This document shows, piece after piece, positions 1 through 8,672 of a stretch of 18,325 nucleotides of DNA. This DNA is from Coemansia sp. RSA 922 (lineage: Eukaryota > Kickxellomycota > Kickxellomycetes > Kickxellales > Kickxellaceae). The notes under the pieces were generated by a model. The model saw nothing but the letters and a program-made list of their open reading frames with translations. It had not been told where the DNA came from and ran no database searches. The stretch spans positions 1 to 18,325 of the forward strand of contig JANBQS010000429.1 of the NCBI GenBank assembly GCA_027577415.1. Reading direction: 5' to 3'. The position numbers and the translations under genes were made by a program. How positions within the stretch are numbered: position 1 is the stretch's first letter; the number at the start of each line of letters is the position of its first letter.

Positions 1-176
1 TCGCCGATAAGGCCCAATGAAGGTATAAATGAAATATATTGTTGATACGAAAAATTCGTTGTTTCTTTTTCATTAGTTTGCTAAAAATCCTACAGTCGTT
101 GGTGAATTAGTAGTTTGATGACTAGAAAATATAGAGTTTGTATATCTCTTTAATATGCAAAACACTCGGATTTGCC

Positions 177-449
177 CTAACTCGACAGCGATCCACACAA
201 CTCTGGGAACCAATTCCTAACAAAGTGATTGGCCTTGCGGTTGATTTCTTTTTCTTTTTTCGCTGTTTCACTCGCATGTCGGGAGCCTAGACTGCTGGAT
301 GCCAGTGCTTCCAAAGGAGAAGACGACGCAGAAAGAGATCGAATACGCGATGCTGAGCACCGCACTTTAGTAGCGATGTGAAGAGCCGAGTATCCCAGCA
401 GGGGTCTGTCGCCAGTCAACATAAAGTACTCTTGAGGTTTCGAAGGCAT
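177..449 (-). CDS. Doubtful small hypothetical protein, 90 aa
   Basis: An ATG-started frame of 90 codons, preceded by an in-frame stop a few codons upstream (within 450-475, minus strand), so the ATG at 449 would be the true start of a single-exon protein. The predicted protein has no transmembrane segment. It has a Ser-rich middle (residues about 34-60), a short Lys/Glu-rich stretch (AKKEKEINRK) and an aromatic C-terminus (FVRNWFPEL). I do not recognise the family. It is divergent to the TELO2-like gene, with about 210 bp between the two start codons, enough for a shared promoter. It could be a real short gene, perhaps with a further exon, or a chance frame. Nothing but the open frame and its position supports it. 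Confidence 0.3.
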   Translation of the reverse strand: MPSKPQEYFMLTGDRPLLGYSALHIATKVRCSASRIRSLSASSSPLEALASSSLGSRHASETAKKEKEINRKANHFVRNWFPELCGSLSS

Positions 450-660
450 GCGCCTCGTGTATGTTGCTTAGGCGACACTCTATGTTGTGAGAAATTGGAA
501 GAGCTTGTTAGGATTTCAAGCTGATCTCAGATTCAAGAAACCAAAGATCCTGCCCATACAAAGCTCTAGTTTAACAAACACCTCATCAGTTGAAATATTT
601 ATTGGCGAAATTAAATTTCAATTCAAGACAATTAGCTCTATTTTTTTTTTTACTGCAGAC
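450..660. promoter_or_regulatory. Divergent upstream region of the TELO2-like gene
   Basis: A noncoding stretch of 211 bp before the TELO2-like start. It contains a two-codon upstream ORF (ATG at 482, stop TGA) and an 11-nt T run followed by ACTGCAG ending at 658. This looks like a 3' splice acceptor two bases before the ATG, so a 5'UTR intron is possible. No clear TATA box was seen. The frame is open back to 472 but has no ATG before 661. Confidence 0.4.
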
Positions 661-3600
661 ATGTCGACAAAGCCTGATATTAGACAGCGATTTAAAGAGC
701 TAGAAAGTCGTATAGACGGGCTAGCTCAGCGCATTTGCCCTTCTACTAAGTCCTGCATTCAAGAGCCGAGTTCTGAGCCTGTGTACGCGCCAAAGAAAAG
801 CGAAAACATTATCCAGCTATCCGTTCCTCGCGCTAGCGACTTAGTCGAAGCAGTATCGGACATTAGAATCCCTGGGGTCGCCTCAACGTCTAGGCCACTT
901 ATTACACCGATTATCCAAAACGCAGTGAGCGACACTCCTGCTCCATTTCTAAAAGTTGATGACGATTTATGCGACGCTATCAATGAGCTTATTGCAGCAC
1001 TGGAGGCACCACTAGTTGCTACAGGCCAAATCGAAGCAGTCGTGTTGAAGAAAGTGGCATCCGAGGATACGCAGTCTTGGGCTCAGTGGTGGATCGATGT
1101 CGGAGTGGGACCGGAGGATGTGCAGGTAACTATTGCTACGCGGTTTATCGGACCATGGTTCAGTCGCTCGGTCATTGGCAGTGCGTCTCAGGCCCTAATG
1201 GGCAGCGGTACACATTTTTCGGACTCCGAATTTCAGCGCGTTGTCCAGCCCTACGTAGTGTCAGCTTCTCACTCTGCCATTAGCGACAGTTCTACTTGGA
1301 GCTGTGTGGTTGCCCTTATAGGCGTTTTAGCTGGCCGAGGACACACTAACGCTGGCTCGCTATGTGCACTGACGCTTGCATCTAGACTGCTGGAGTGCGC
1401 TGTGTCGCTTGGACAGTTAGACCCACAGCGAGTACTGGAGATGGCTAGTCATTCGGGGCAGAAGCCATTGGAGGTAAAGAGCAGGTGGACCGAGTATATG
1501 CAGATAGCCTGTACATTGCCTGAGCGTGTGGCAAACCGAATCGACCCGCACTCTATTCCTCAACCACTGCTTCCTCGACCGTACTTTTCGCGACTGGCCA
1601 GAGCTACTGTGAATTGCTGTGGAGCGGATGTCACTGCGGATTTGGTTGTGGAGCTAAGTGCTAAGATCTGTCGCGTGGGTCAGACTGAAGTGCTATGCGC
1701 CGAACTCGCAGCGGCATTGGCTACGAGTGCCAGTGCATGTCTTTCTTTTTCTGAGGAAAAAGTCGATAGCGGCGTGTCGTTATCGCATCTGGTTCGGCTG
1801 TTGACTCGACTTCCTCTGACACTCCGCTCTCGAGTTATTTCGGGTACGGTTGGGCAGCTTGATCTGATGGGGAGCAAGTATTTTGGTGCCAGTCCCTCCC
1901 GTAGCCTAGCAGAGCGAATTCAGTTCAACCACCGACTAGTGCTAATAATGTGTGTGATAATGCACGGCTTACTCGACGACAGCTCAGCTGGCACTGTTGA
2001 TGAGGCAGTCTCCAGCATATTTTTGCGGGCTGACGGCGCAACTTCCGGTGGAGCGAGTGTCAGGCCAAGCTCGATTGCTACTATACAGGCACTTGGACTC
2101 TCTTTGCAATTGCTCTCTGGCAAATATCGCTCCAACACGCAATCAGACTCGCCGCCAGAGATATCGGGACCTAGCCAGCGGTTGTTCGATGTCTTGCCTA
2201 AGCGGACATTCCCCGACTTGCTCTTGAACGCCGTCACTCGCGTACTTATCCCGACATGGTCGTTTTCTGACACGGTCACTCATGCGCGTATGGAGGATAT
2301 TAAGCCACTCACTGCACTTATCTTGATGTGCGTCGGCGCACTTTCTACTGAGGAATGCACAGAGCTCTCGATAAGTAGTGAGTTTAGCAGAGCTATTCCG
2401 AGGTTTTTGGACGCACCTACACCGCTAGTCAGGTTGTCGGGGATAATTGTGGCTGATTGTATTGTTAGTTCGGCTCATGTCGCCAGGCGGAATGTGGATG
2501 ATCCTGAGGAGCCTGATGGCAAGATTGACTTTGGTTTGGACGATATTATTCGAGACGCTCAGCGCACTACGCAACCCGTTGTTAAGGCTAGCGCCGACTA
2601 TATTGTCGAGACTCGCCGGTATGCCCGACCGATCGAGGAGCAGTGGGCTGACACAGCCAGCGAGACTGACGTTGAGAGTCAAGGCAAAAGCGGGTCGATG
2701 GCCGATGCTATTGAGTTTATGCGTTCCTACAACGGCATTGACGACACAGTATATGCGCCTAGACAATCGAGCCTGACAGCAGAGCCAGAGCTGAGCAGTG
2801 GCTATATCAAGCCACGGACACCAGTGTTTTTGCGTGACTGTCTCGCTTATCTCAAGAACCACAAGGACGATACCGAGCGGGCGAAAATCGGACTATTTGC
2901 ACTCACTGACAGCATCGAGCGAGCCAACGTAAAGACTGTGGAGGAGCTATGGCTAAAGATTGCAAACAAAGTCCTGTACATGTACAATCGTGGATCAGAG
3001 GACTTGGATTGGGCTTGGAACTTTGAGCGCCAAAAGACCCTAGTGGCATTGACAGTCAAGCTACCCGAGTTGTTGGGTCCCTTTTTGGCTGATCGGTCGT
3101 GCGATCGGAATTTGACTATAAAGGATCGTGAGATTGTGTTCTCGGCTATTGCTACCGCTTGTTTACAGTTGTCTGGACATGAAGAAGTTGTGCAGAATGG
3201 CAAGAATACTTCAACCAGTGGTGTGGCGGAAATCGCTGCGCAGATGTTAGGCAACGCCGACAGCTCGGCCAGTCAGAGTAGCGGGGCTTTGGGCGCGGGG
3301 ACCGTTGTGCGGCGTTCGCGCCGTCTGGATCTACTAGTCAAGCCCAGTGCAGCGAGTGGTGGTAGCCATATGCAGTCTATGCAGCGCAAGTATGCCAGCA
3401 TAGTGGGCCCGGCGTTGTTCTTCCCGCTTATTGCGCAGTACGGCAAAAGCGACATGACATCGTCGTTCAGCGATATCCGAGGCGATGCCAGTCAGCTAGA
3501 GCGCTACATTAACACGCTAGCAGTCATTTTGTATACGTCGGGTAGTGCCACACACCAGATCACTATGAACCGGGAGTTCTGGGACTTGGCCAAACTCGTC

Positions 3601-3900
3601 AGACGCATGCCTGCTGGCTCACATGGCGAGTCACCGCCAGTACTCGACGCCCTATTATTCGGTATTGACGTTATATTGAGTCCTGAGCGAGCGCTGAGTA
3701 CGCCAACGTTGGCTCGCGAGTTCCGTAACGATATTGCTGATACTTTGTACTGGATCAACTCGCTCGTCGAAAAAGGAGCTTTGAGTCAATCCGCAATGTC
3801 CCATGCTGCGCGCATAGTCTCAAGGCTCCAAGAAATTCAGGGTGACGTGTATCGGCGGATGACATCTAATGACTTTGACCAGTATTCGTCTATTCTCTAA
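661..3900 (+). CDS. tel2: TELO2/Tel2-like protein (TTT complex subunit), 1079 aa
   Basis: Tel2/TELO2 works with Tti1 and Tti2 (the TTT complex) and HSP90 to stabilise PIKK kinases such as ATM, ATR and TOR; that role is family knowledge. What I see is a long helical-repeat-like protein with a segment at residues about 715-840 that fits the conserved Telomere_reg-2 domain. It starts YIKPRTPVFLRDCL, contains an ALT-SIER helix pair, and ends with the LL-PFLADRS / LTIKDREIVFSAIA pattern. Residues 276-292 (W-TEYM...LPERVAN) match the conserved W/LP-rvaN stretch of the N-terminal solenoid, and residues 911-927 (YASIVGPALFFPL) match the C-terminal FFPL signature. The first in-frame ATG is at 661, with a purine at -3. 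The gene is intronless. At 1079 aa it is longer than the yeast and human proteins (roughly 690-840 aa), with an acidic low-complexity insert before residue 715. Assignment is by motif reading only. Confidence 0.8.
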   Translation: MSTKPDIRQRFKELESRIDGLAQRICPSTKSCIQEPSSEPVYAPKKSENIIQLSVPRASDLVEAVSDIRIPGVASTSRPLITPIIQNAVSDTPAPFLKVDDDLCDAINELIAALEAPLVATGQIEAVVLKKVASEDTQSWAQWWIDVGVGPEDVQVTIATRFIGPWFSRSVIGSASQALMGSGTHFSDSEFQRVVQPYVVSASHSAISDSSTWSCVVALIGVLAGRGHTNAGSLCALTLASRLLECAVSLGQLDPQRVLEMASHSGQKPLEVKSRWTEYMQIACTLPERVANRIDPHSIPQPLLPRPYFSRLARATVNCCGADVTADLVVELSAKICRVGQTEVLCAELAAALATSASACLSFSEEKVDSGVSLSHLVRLLTRLPLTLRSRVISGTVGQLDLMGSKYFGASPSRSLAERIQFNHRLVLIMCVIMHGLLDDSSAGTVDEAVSSIFLRADGATSGGASVRPSSIATIQALGLSLQLLSGKYRSNTQSDSPPEISGPSQRLFDVLPKRTFPDLLLNAVTRVLIPTWSFSDTVTHARMEDIKPLTALILMCVGALSTEECTELSISSEFSRAIPRFLDAPTPLVRLSGIIVADCIVSSAHVARRNVDDPEEPDGKIDFGLDDIIRDAQRTTQPVVKASADYIVETRRYARPIEEQWADTASETDVESQGKSGSMADAIEFMRSYNGIDDTVYAPRQSSLTAEPELSSGYIKPRTPVFLRDCLAYLKNHKDDTERAKIGLFALTDSIERANVKTVEELWLKIANKVLYMYNRGSEDLDWAWNFERQKTLVALTVKLPELLGPFLADRSCDRNLTIKDREIVFSAIATACLQLSGHEEVVQNGKNTSTSGVAEIAAQMLGNADSSASQSSGALGAGTVVRRSRRLDLLVKPSAASGGSHMQSMQRKYASIVGPALFFPLIAQYGKSDMTSSFSDIRGDASQLERYINTLAVILYTSGSATHQITMNREFWDLAKLVRRMPAGSHGESPPVLDALLFGIDVILSPERALSTPTLAREFRNDIADTLYWINSLVEKGALSQSAMSHAARIVSRLQEIQGDVYRRMTSNDFDQYSSIL

Positions 3901-3905
3901 GATGG

Positions 3906-3922
3906 TATTATTATTATTATTA
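3906..3922. repeat. (TTA)n microsatellite between convergent stop codons
   Basis: A 17-bp run of alternating TAT/TTA triplets fills most of the 23-bp gap between the stop of the TELO2-like gene (3898-3900) and the stop of the minus-strand LEA2-like gene (3924-3926). Both transcripts must therefore end inside the other's coding region or share this spacer. Confidence 0.9.
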
Positions 3923-3923
3923 A

Positions 3924-5540
3924 CTATTCGGGACATTCGACATTTTGGTTAAGTGTGACAATAGGTTGTTTGAGCCAGCTGAGATTACTGACATCGACTT
4001 TAATCTGGAAGCGGATAGTCAGTGCACCAGGCCTGCCCTCAATAGCTTTGGTGACATTGGTGGCAGATTTAGGTGCACACTTGCCAAACAAATCGGTCAG
4101 CGCAGGGTCATTCATATCTGACGTCAAGTAATGAACAGCAGTAGTTTCCGAATGAAACTGTAGCCGCAACGGAGGCACATTGATACGCGACAGTGTAGTA
4201 TCGATGATCTTGTTACCCGTGACACCGTCGAAACCATATACGTAGACTTTGGAAATCCTCAGTGGATAAAAATTACCACTATGTATCTCGTAGTTTATCC
4301 TCAATGGCATATGCAACCCAAATACGCTGTTATCCTCGTCGTAGGTGATTGCAGCCGGCTCCAAAGCCGACAGACTGCTGATCGATATGGAGGGGACGCG
4401 CGGCCATGCAAAGAACCCCAAAATGGCGCCCAACAATACGGCTACAAATCCAATAGCTACGCAGTAACGGGCGGCGCAACAACAGAACGGAAATTTGCTC
4501 ATAGCTCTATTATCCTCTACATCGACAAACGCACCAACTTCGTTACCAACTCCGCGCTTTCTCGAAGGATCGAATACAACAGGTCGAAACAACCTAGCTT
4601 CGCGCTCCATTCTATCGCCTCGCAACGCTTGCGAAAGTCGCTGGAGTTTACCGCCATCAGCCTTTGCCCTTTGTTTCTCATCAGCGTACGCACCAGGTGC
4701 CAGCAGACCGTTGAATTCCTCTCCCTCACCACAAGCCGTTAGGTCAAATGGCAAGTGTCTCTGGAATCCATGCGATAGGTCCTCCACAGATTCTGATCGG
4801 ACAGAGTGCTCACCATCCATGGTGCTACCAGGACGATTAGGTGTGAGCTTGGAAATGGCACGCACCAGACGTTTGGGCAATGGCATATGTGCCCCCTCAT
4901 TCTCATCCGCCGCAGTGTTGGCCGTCTGCTTCAACGTGGCCTTGCGACGCACCGTGCCCCCACGCTGCAATTGCTCTGGCACATCGGTGGTATTCAGATC
5001 CTGCTCACCCACATCACCAGTATCCACTGGTACCATAGCTTCGCGTTCAGCAGCCGCGCGCCGATGATGTGCATACACCATCTCGCCCAGCCGAGCAGCA
5101 CCAACACGCACAGCAGGCAGTTTAGCAGCGCCACGCTCAAACCCCATTACGACAGCCTCCACCGGTGAATGACCAGGATCAACATCGTCTTCGCTAATAT
5201 CGCTGTCGCTATACGAGTCCGCATATAGATCGGCGTAGATTCGACGTGCTTTTAGCTCTGGGTACAGGCGTATTTTGATATTAGGCATAGAAGCAACCGC
5301 CTGCCGCACGACAGGCTCAGTCGTGGCTATGGCATCAGTCGATCTGGTCAATCGAGGCGTATGCACCGCATCGTTTTCTTCCTCGTCTTCCTCTTCTTGG
5401 ACTATAGTGGGCGTGAATATCGCCTCGGCTTCGTGCTCGTTGCCACTACGCCTGTGAGAAGAAGTCGAATCGCTGCTGTTGCTGCTTACTACACTTGAGC
5501 CAGCGACGCTCTTGCTGGCCGTGTGCTCGTGAGACAACAT
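3924..5540 (-). CDS. Single-pass membrane protein with C-terminal LEA2-like domain, 538 aa
   Basis: A long charged, Ser-rich N-terminal half (residues 1 to about 350) with acidic runs (QEEEDEEEND; DSDISEDD) comes before a Cys-rich juxtamembrane patch (FPFCCCAARYC). One strong transmembrane helix follows at about 359-378 (YCVAIGFVAVLLGAILGFFA), then WPRVPSISI and a beta-rich domain of about 150 residues (LRINYEIHSGNFYPLRISKVYVYGFD...). This architecture, with a cytosolic tail, one TM and a lumenal LEA14/LEA2-like sandwich, is known from plant NHL proteins and from fungal vacuolar proteins such as Vac7 and Tag1. Membership of a particular family cannot be decided here. Two N-x-S/T sites after the TM (NVT, NLS) fit lumenal exposure. 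The Cys patch could be palmitoylated (inference). I chose the ATG at 5540; an in-frame ATG at 5657 would add 39 residues read from AT-rich leader-like sequence. Confidence 0.75.
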   Translation of the reverse strand: MLSHEHTASKSVAGSSVVSSNSSDSTSSHRRSGNEHEAEAIFTPTIVQEEEDEEENDAVHTPRLTRSTDAIATTEPVVRQAVASMPNIKIRLYPELKARRIYADLYADSYSDSDISEDDVDPGHSPVEAVVMGFERGAAKLPAVRVGAARLGEMVYAHHRRAAAEREAMVPVDTGDVGEQDLNTTDVPEQLQRGGTVRRKATLKQTANTAADENEGAHMPLPKRLVRAISKLTPNRPGSTMDGEHSVRSESVEDLSHGFQRHLPFDLTACGEGEEFNGLLAPGAYADEKQRAKADGGKLQRLSQALRGDRMEREARLFRPVVFDPSRKRGVGNEVGAFVDVEDNRAMSKFPFCCCAARYCVAIGFVAVLLGAILGFFAWPRVPSISISSLSALEPAAITYDEDNSVFGLHMPLRINYEIHSGNFYPLRISKVYVYGFDGVTGNKIIDTTLSRINVPPLRLQFHSETTAVHYLTSDMNDPALTDLFGKCAPKSATNVTKAIEGRPGALTIRFQIKVDVSNLSWLKQPIVTLNQNVECPE

Positions 5541-5883
5541 ACTCGAGAAATATAACAATGAATATTTTATTTTGGGAGGGGGAAAATGATTACAAGAGAA
5601 AACATTCGACACTTGGATAGCACGAACTTTGTCTATATTGTCGATACACATGTGCACTACATTGCAATGTCAGGGACCATGCTGGTTTTAGACAAGTCAA
5701 CTCCGCAAAAATTTCAGAGGGGGGACTCGAATTGTAAATGATACTCCCCACACGCTCACTCTTCTTCTCCTCATGACGTCATCGGCACAATCCAGATAGC
5801 TCGTTCTGTTTTCTAGACAAATAAAACATAAATTAAAAAAGACATGAAAAATGGCAGACACATAGTGGTGATAAAGTAGCTAG
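5541..5883. promoter_or_regulatory. Intergenic region upstream of the LEA2-like gene
   Basis: This 343-bp stretch holds the promoter of the minus-strand LEA2-like gene and the 3' end of the next minus-strand gene. It contains an AT-rich leader (5553-5575), a C-rich run (minus strand) near 5576-5585, and one perfect CRE palindrome (listed separately). No convincing TATA box or gene was seen. Confidence 0.5.
5774..5781. promoter_or_regulatory. CRE/ATF-type palindrome TGACGTCA
   Basis: A perfect 8-bp TGACGTCA lies about 235 bp upstream of the LEA2-like ATG. This is the known binding site of ATF/CREB bZIP factors (fungal Sko1/Atf1 type). The site is seen directly; its use for stress control is inference. 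Confidence 0.4.
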
Positions 5884-8009
5884 TTAATTGGCTGGGATCT
5901 GGCGCACGGGTACCGTGATGGGCATGCTGAGCTGCTCCAAGTGGAGCTTGTCGTCCTTGATGCGGCCGTGGTTGCATACGCAAAAGTCGTTGCCCAGCAT
6001 GATATCTCTCGTCATGTCGTTTGTGCCGGCGCTGCCCTGGACGATCTTGAAGCTGTGTGTAAAGGTCATATTGCCGCAGACAAACGGCAGGCCAACAACC
6101 TCGCCCATGACAGGCCAGCTCTTGCCGCCGCTGCTCCATACGCGCGAGTTGTTCGGCACCGAGACGATGTGCATGCCCATGATCTTGGCCAGCTGCAGCG
6201 AGATCAGCGATGTTTGCAGCGACGACGACACGGCTGCCTCAATCTTGTGGCCAGCCAGTTTAACGTTGAAAACGTATTCACCAGCAATCTTGCCAGAGTG
6301 TGACGGCATGTGTTGCTGTTGCTGCTGCTTGGGCTTTGCCTGGCCATTGCCCGCGGAATTGCCCGAGACAGGTGCGGCGCGCATGGCGCCCAACGAGCCC
6401 TTTGCGGCAAGCTGCGCGGGGCTGCTGCCAGCGCTGATGTTGAGAGCGCTCACGTGGAAGTTAGTGTCGCTAGCGTCAGCAAAGGACAGCGGGCGGCCAA
6501 AGTTGTCGGTGGACGAGGTGCGCGCCTTGGTGAAGCGCGGCGAATCAAGAGCTGGCAGCGCTATGCTTGCGCGCGGGAGCTTTGGCATGGTGGCAGCGTG
6601 AGAAGTGGCGGCACGGTTGGCAGCAGCAGTAGCACGAGTGGCAGCAATTTCTCCGACCTACAAGCAGACAGAAATGGCGATTAGAATGCAGTTTTATCTT
6701 CTTTTTTTTGGCTCACACGGGTACCAGAATATAGTCAATATGTGCGGCCATTCGGCTGGAGGGCGAATAGGCAGCAACGATCTGGGCGAGGGTGTTGTTG
6801 GTGGACAATTCCAGCGACCTGCAAACCTGTGCAGATGCACAATGCTGGGCCTTCAAGTAGGCAGATTGCGTGAGAAGCCGCAACCGAGCATAGGAGCGCA
6901 CACATGCACAAGGGTTGGCAGCAGCAGAGATGACGCCAAGCGCATTTGGATCTCTTCGGGCGCGGAAAGAAGGAGAGAAAGAGGGAGGGTTTAATATCGC
7001 CACACAATGGTCACGACCATAGTCACTTGCGCGCTTTGGCTCACGGGGGAAGAAGGGGAAGAAGGGGGATACTTACCGAACCAGCAACAATCATGGATTG
7101 CGGAGCTGTCTTGCGGCGCTGGTCGGCGACTCGAGCATCACGGCGGCCGACGGTCTGCGACGGTGGCAGCGATGGCGACTGAGTCGGCGAGGATGGTGGC
7201 GAACCAGCGCCCAGGACCTTGCGCGCAGTATTGGCTGGCTGGTGGCGAGAGAAGTAGCCAGCTGCGCTATCATTGTTTTTGTTTTCGGCGAAGCTGTTGC
7301 TGTGTTGATTGCGCCGGCCCGCGTAGCCAGTGCTGTGGCTGCTACCGCTGCTGCTGCCACTGCTCGAAGTGGCTGTGGCTGTGGATATCGGCGACGAATC
7401 TACGCCGCCATACCCAGTCGCGCTCCTTGAACGTACTTGCGTGGTGCCACTCGTGGGGTTGCTCGTTGTGGCCTGGCGTGTGGTGGCAGAGCTGCTAGGC
7501 GTGCTGTTTGCTGCTGCTGCGTAGCCACCGCTGCCAGCGATGATTGTCGATGACGACGACGACTGGCGCTGGTGAGCCATCCAAGCAGGCGGTGCTGACA
7601 CGCGCGTCATATAGTCGACGCGGCGTCGGCACTCGTCGCGCAGCTCGCCCAAAATCTGGTCCAGCGCCATATTCTCTGGGAAGAGCCGCCGTGCCTCGCC
7701 TTGGAACCCGTCGATTGTGGCCAAGAATGCCTCCATCTCGCTGACTTGGTCAGCGATCGCCCTTGCCGTCTGTGTAGGTGCAATAGCGCCAACTCCAGCG
7801 CCACTGGTAGCTCCTGACTTGCTTAGGGCTGCCCGAGTCACGTTACCTGCCGAGGACATGGGTGTGGCGGGGGCGTACGAAGAAAGCTCCGACTCGCTGG
7901 CAATCCCGTCCAAAACGCCCACGGCCAAGCCGCCCTTCTTCGCCCGCAGCGAGTGCTTTATATCGTCAGCGTCTGTCTTGGCCTTTGAACGGAAAAATGG
8001 AACTCTCAT
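5884..8009 (-). CDS. Intron-containing protein with C-terminal inactive retropepsin-like domain, about 600-660 aa
   Basis: Read as one minus-strand gene with three exons. Exon 1 (from ATG 8009) gives a helical segment at residues 80-137 (MEAFLATIDGF, ARRLFPENMALDQIL, GELRDECRRRVDYM) followed by a long Ser/Thr/Ala-rich tail. Exon 2 (about 6953-6719) adds a helix-rich piece (CRSLELSTNNTLAQIVAAYS). Exon 3 (6657-5884) starts VGEIAATRAT, passes a Gln tract (6307-6330) and ends in a beta domain of about 130 residues that fits the retropepsin fold: GEYVFNVKLAG, then LISLQLAKIMGM, then DIMLGNDF. At the place of the catalytic DTGA there is SSSL (near 6217-6228), so protease activity is not expected. 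Exon 3 joins exon 2 in phase 0 without a stop, which supports one gene. An ATG at 6588 could instead start a separate 234-aa protein. No full-length family is recognised. The donor of intron 1 is ambiguous (see intron entry). Confidence 0.6.
6658..6718 (-). other. Predicted intron 2 of the retropepsin-like gene
   Basis: The acceptor is CTTGTAG ending at 6658, with a branch-like CTAAT at 6680-6684. The donor is GTGTGA at 6718 or GTACCC at 6724; both are phase 0 and give introns of 61 or 67 nt. The frame before it hits TGA at 6715-6713, so splicing is needed to enter exon 3. Confidence 0.6.
6954..7044 (-). other. Predicted intron 1 of the retropepsin-like gene (one of two models)
   Basis: Model A: donor GTGAGC at 7044, acceptor CGAAG at 6954, a 91-nt intron with a pyrimidine-rich 3' end; it keeps frame and gives about 657 aa. 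Model B: the much stronger donor GTAAGT at 7076 with phase-0 acceptors at 6851, 6845 or 6827 (introns 226-250 nt), giving about 604 aa with CAG at 6827. Exon 1 reaches a stop at 7041 without splicing. Confidence 0.45.
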
Positions 8010-8672
8010 TTGTGAATTTAAGTCTCCGCCTGAAGCTTGAAATGTGAATGTGTATGTGTGAGTGAGCTGAAGCGTGTGAGTGATGTGGATATGCCTGAAT
8101 AGCCCAACGTTGGTGTGTGGGGGTGTGCGTAAGCGCTTAAATAGGTGGTTCTCCGCGTTGAGGATACACGCGCACCCACGATAGCGATAGAAAGAGTGTA
8201 TATGTGAGCTAGGGATGTTGAGACGATGGCGACTCCGAGGCGTAACACAAAGAAAGATAGTGTGGGATTATATAAGTGTTTGTAAGAACGCGGCGTTGAC
8301 TAGAGAAAGAGAGAGAAAGAGTGGGGAACGAAGAACAGAGGCAAATGTGGATGAAGGTGATGCACGCGTTGCGAGCCTCCCCCCAGCGAGCTTTTTATAT
8401 TTGGTTCAGTGCAGCAGCCGAATCCAAACGGGGGTGGCCTACGCGGGTGAGGGGGGGTAGGGACAGGCCCTGCTTTCTTTTATTCAGCAGGCCATTGTCG
8501 GCTTCAACATATTACGAAAGTGAATAGAAAAGGGCTTTTTTTTTATCTATTTACAATTTTTCCGCAATCGGCCAACAAGAAAAAAAAAGGCTGCTAAAAA
8601 TAAACAATACATTTTGGATTAAGGAGGCCCCTTTGGCTAAATGTGAAAGAGATGTTGAGTAATAGATATCTA
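8010..8672. promoter_or_regulatory. Intergenic region upstream of the retropepsin-like gene
   Basis: No gene was seen in these 663 bp. On the minus strand the 5' leader is rich in CA/CT dinucleotides (8040-8090), with a TATTTAA box at 8138-8144 (about 130 bp before the ATG) and a second AT-rich TTATATAA near 8266-8275. A GA-rich tract lies at 8301-8325. Near 8474-8482 the minus strand has AATAAA, a possible poly(A) signal for the gene ending at 8673. Confidence 0.5.
8138..8144 (-). promoter_or_regulatory. TATA-like box (TATTTAA)
   Basis: A minus-strand TATTTAA followed by GCGC lies about 130 bp before the ATG at 8009, a spacing similar to the TATA boxes of other minus-strand genes in this window. 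Confidence 0.35.

Noticed and set aside
4281..5067. Plus-strand ORFs of 153 and 190 codons inside the LEA2-like gene
   Set aside because: Antisense shadows with no motifs; the minus-strand frame shows a TM helix and a domain.
5715..5752. tRNA T-arm-like string (GACTCGAATT) followed by a C run
   Set aside because: No matching acceptor, D or anticodon stems can be folded around it.
5888..6601. 237-codon plus-strand ORF opposite the retropepsin-like exon
   Set aside because: It mirrors the codons of the minus-strand exon (a Cys run opposite the Gln tract) and has no domain pattern; the minus strand gives a recognisable fold.
6954..7044. Splitting 5884-8009 into two separate genes
   Set aside because: No promoter signal lies before ATG 6588, and the upstream codons (6657-6589) continue in phase with exon 2, so a single gene is simpler, though not proven.
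8040..8090. GT-rich tract as a telomere-like or CRISPR-like repeat
   Set aside because: The units are irregular and it sits in the expected 5' leader; no regular repeat or spacer structure.
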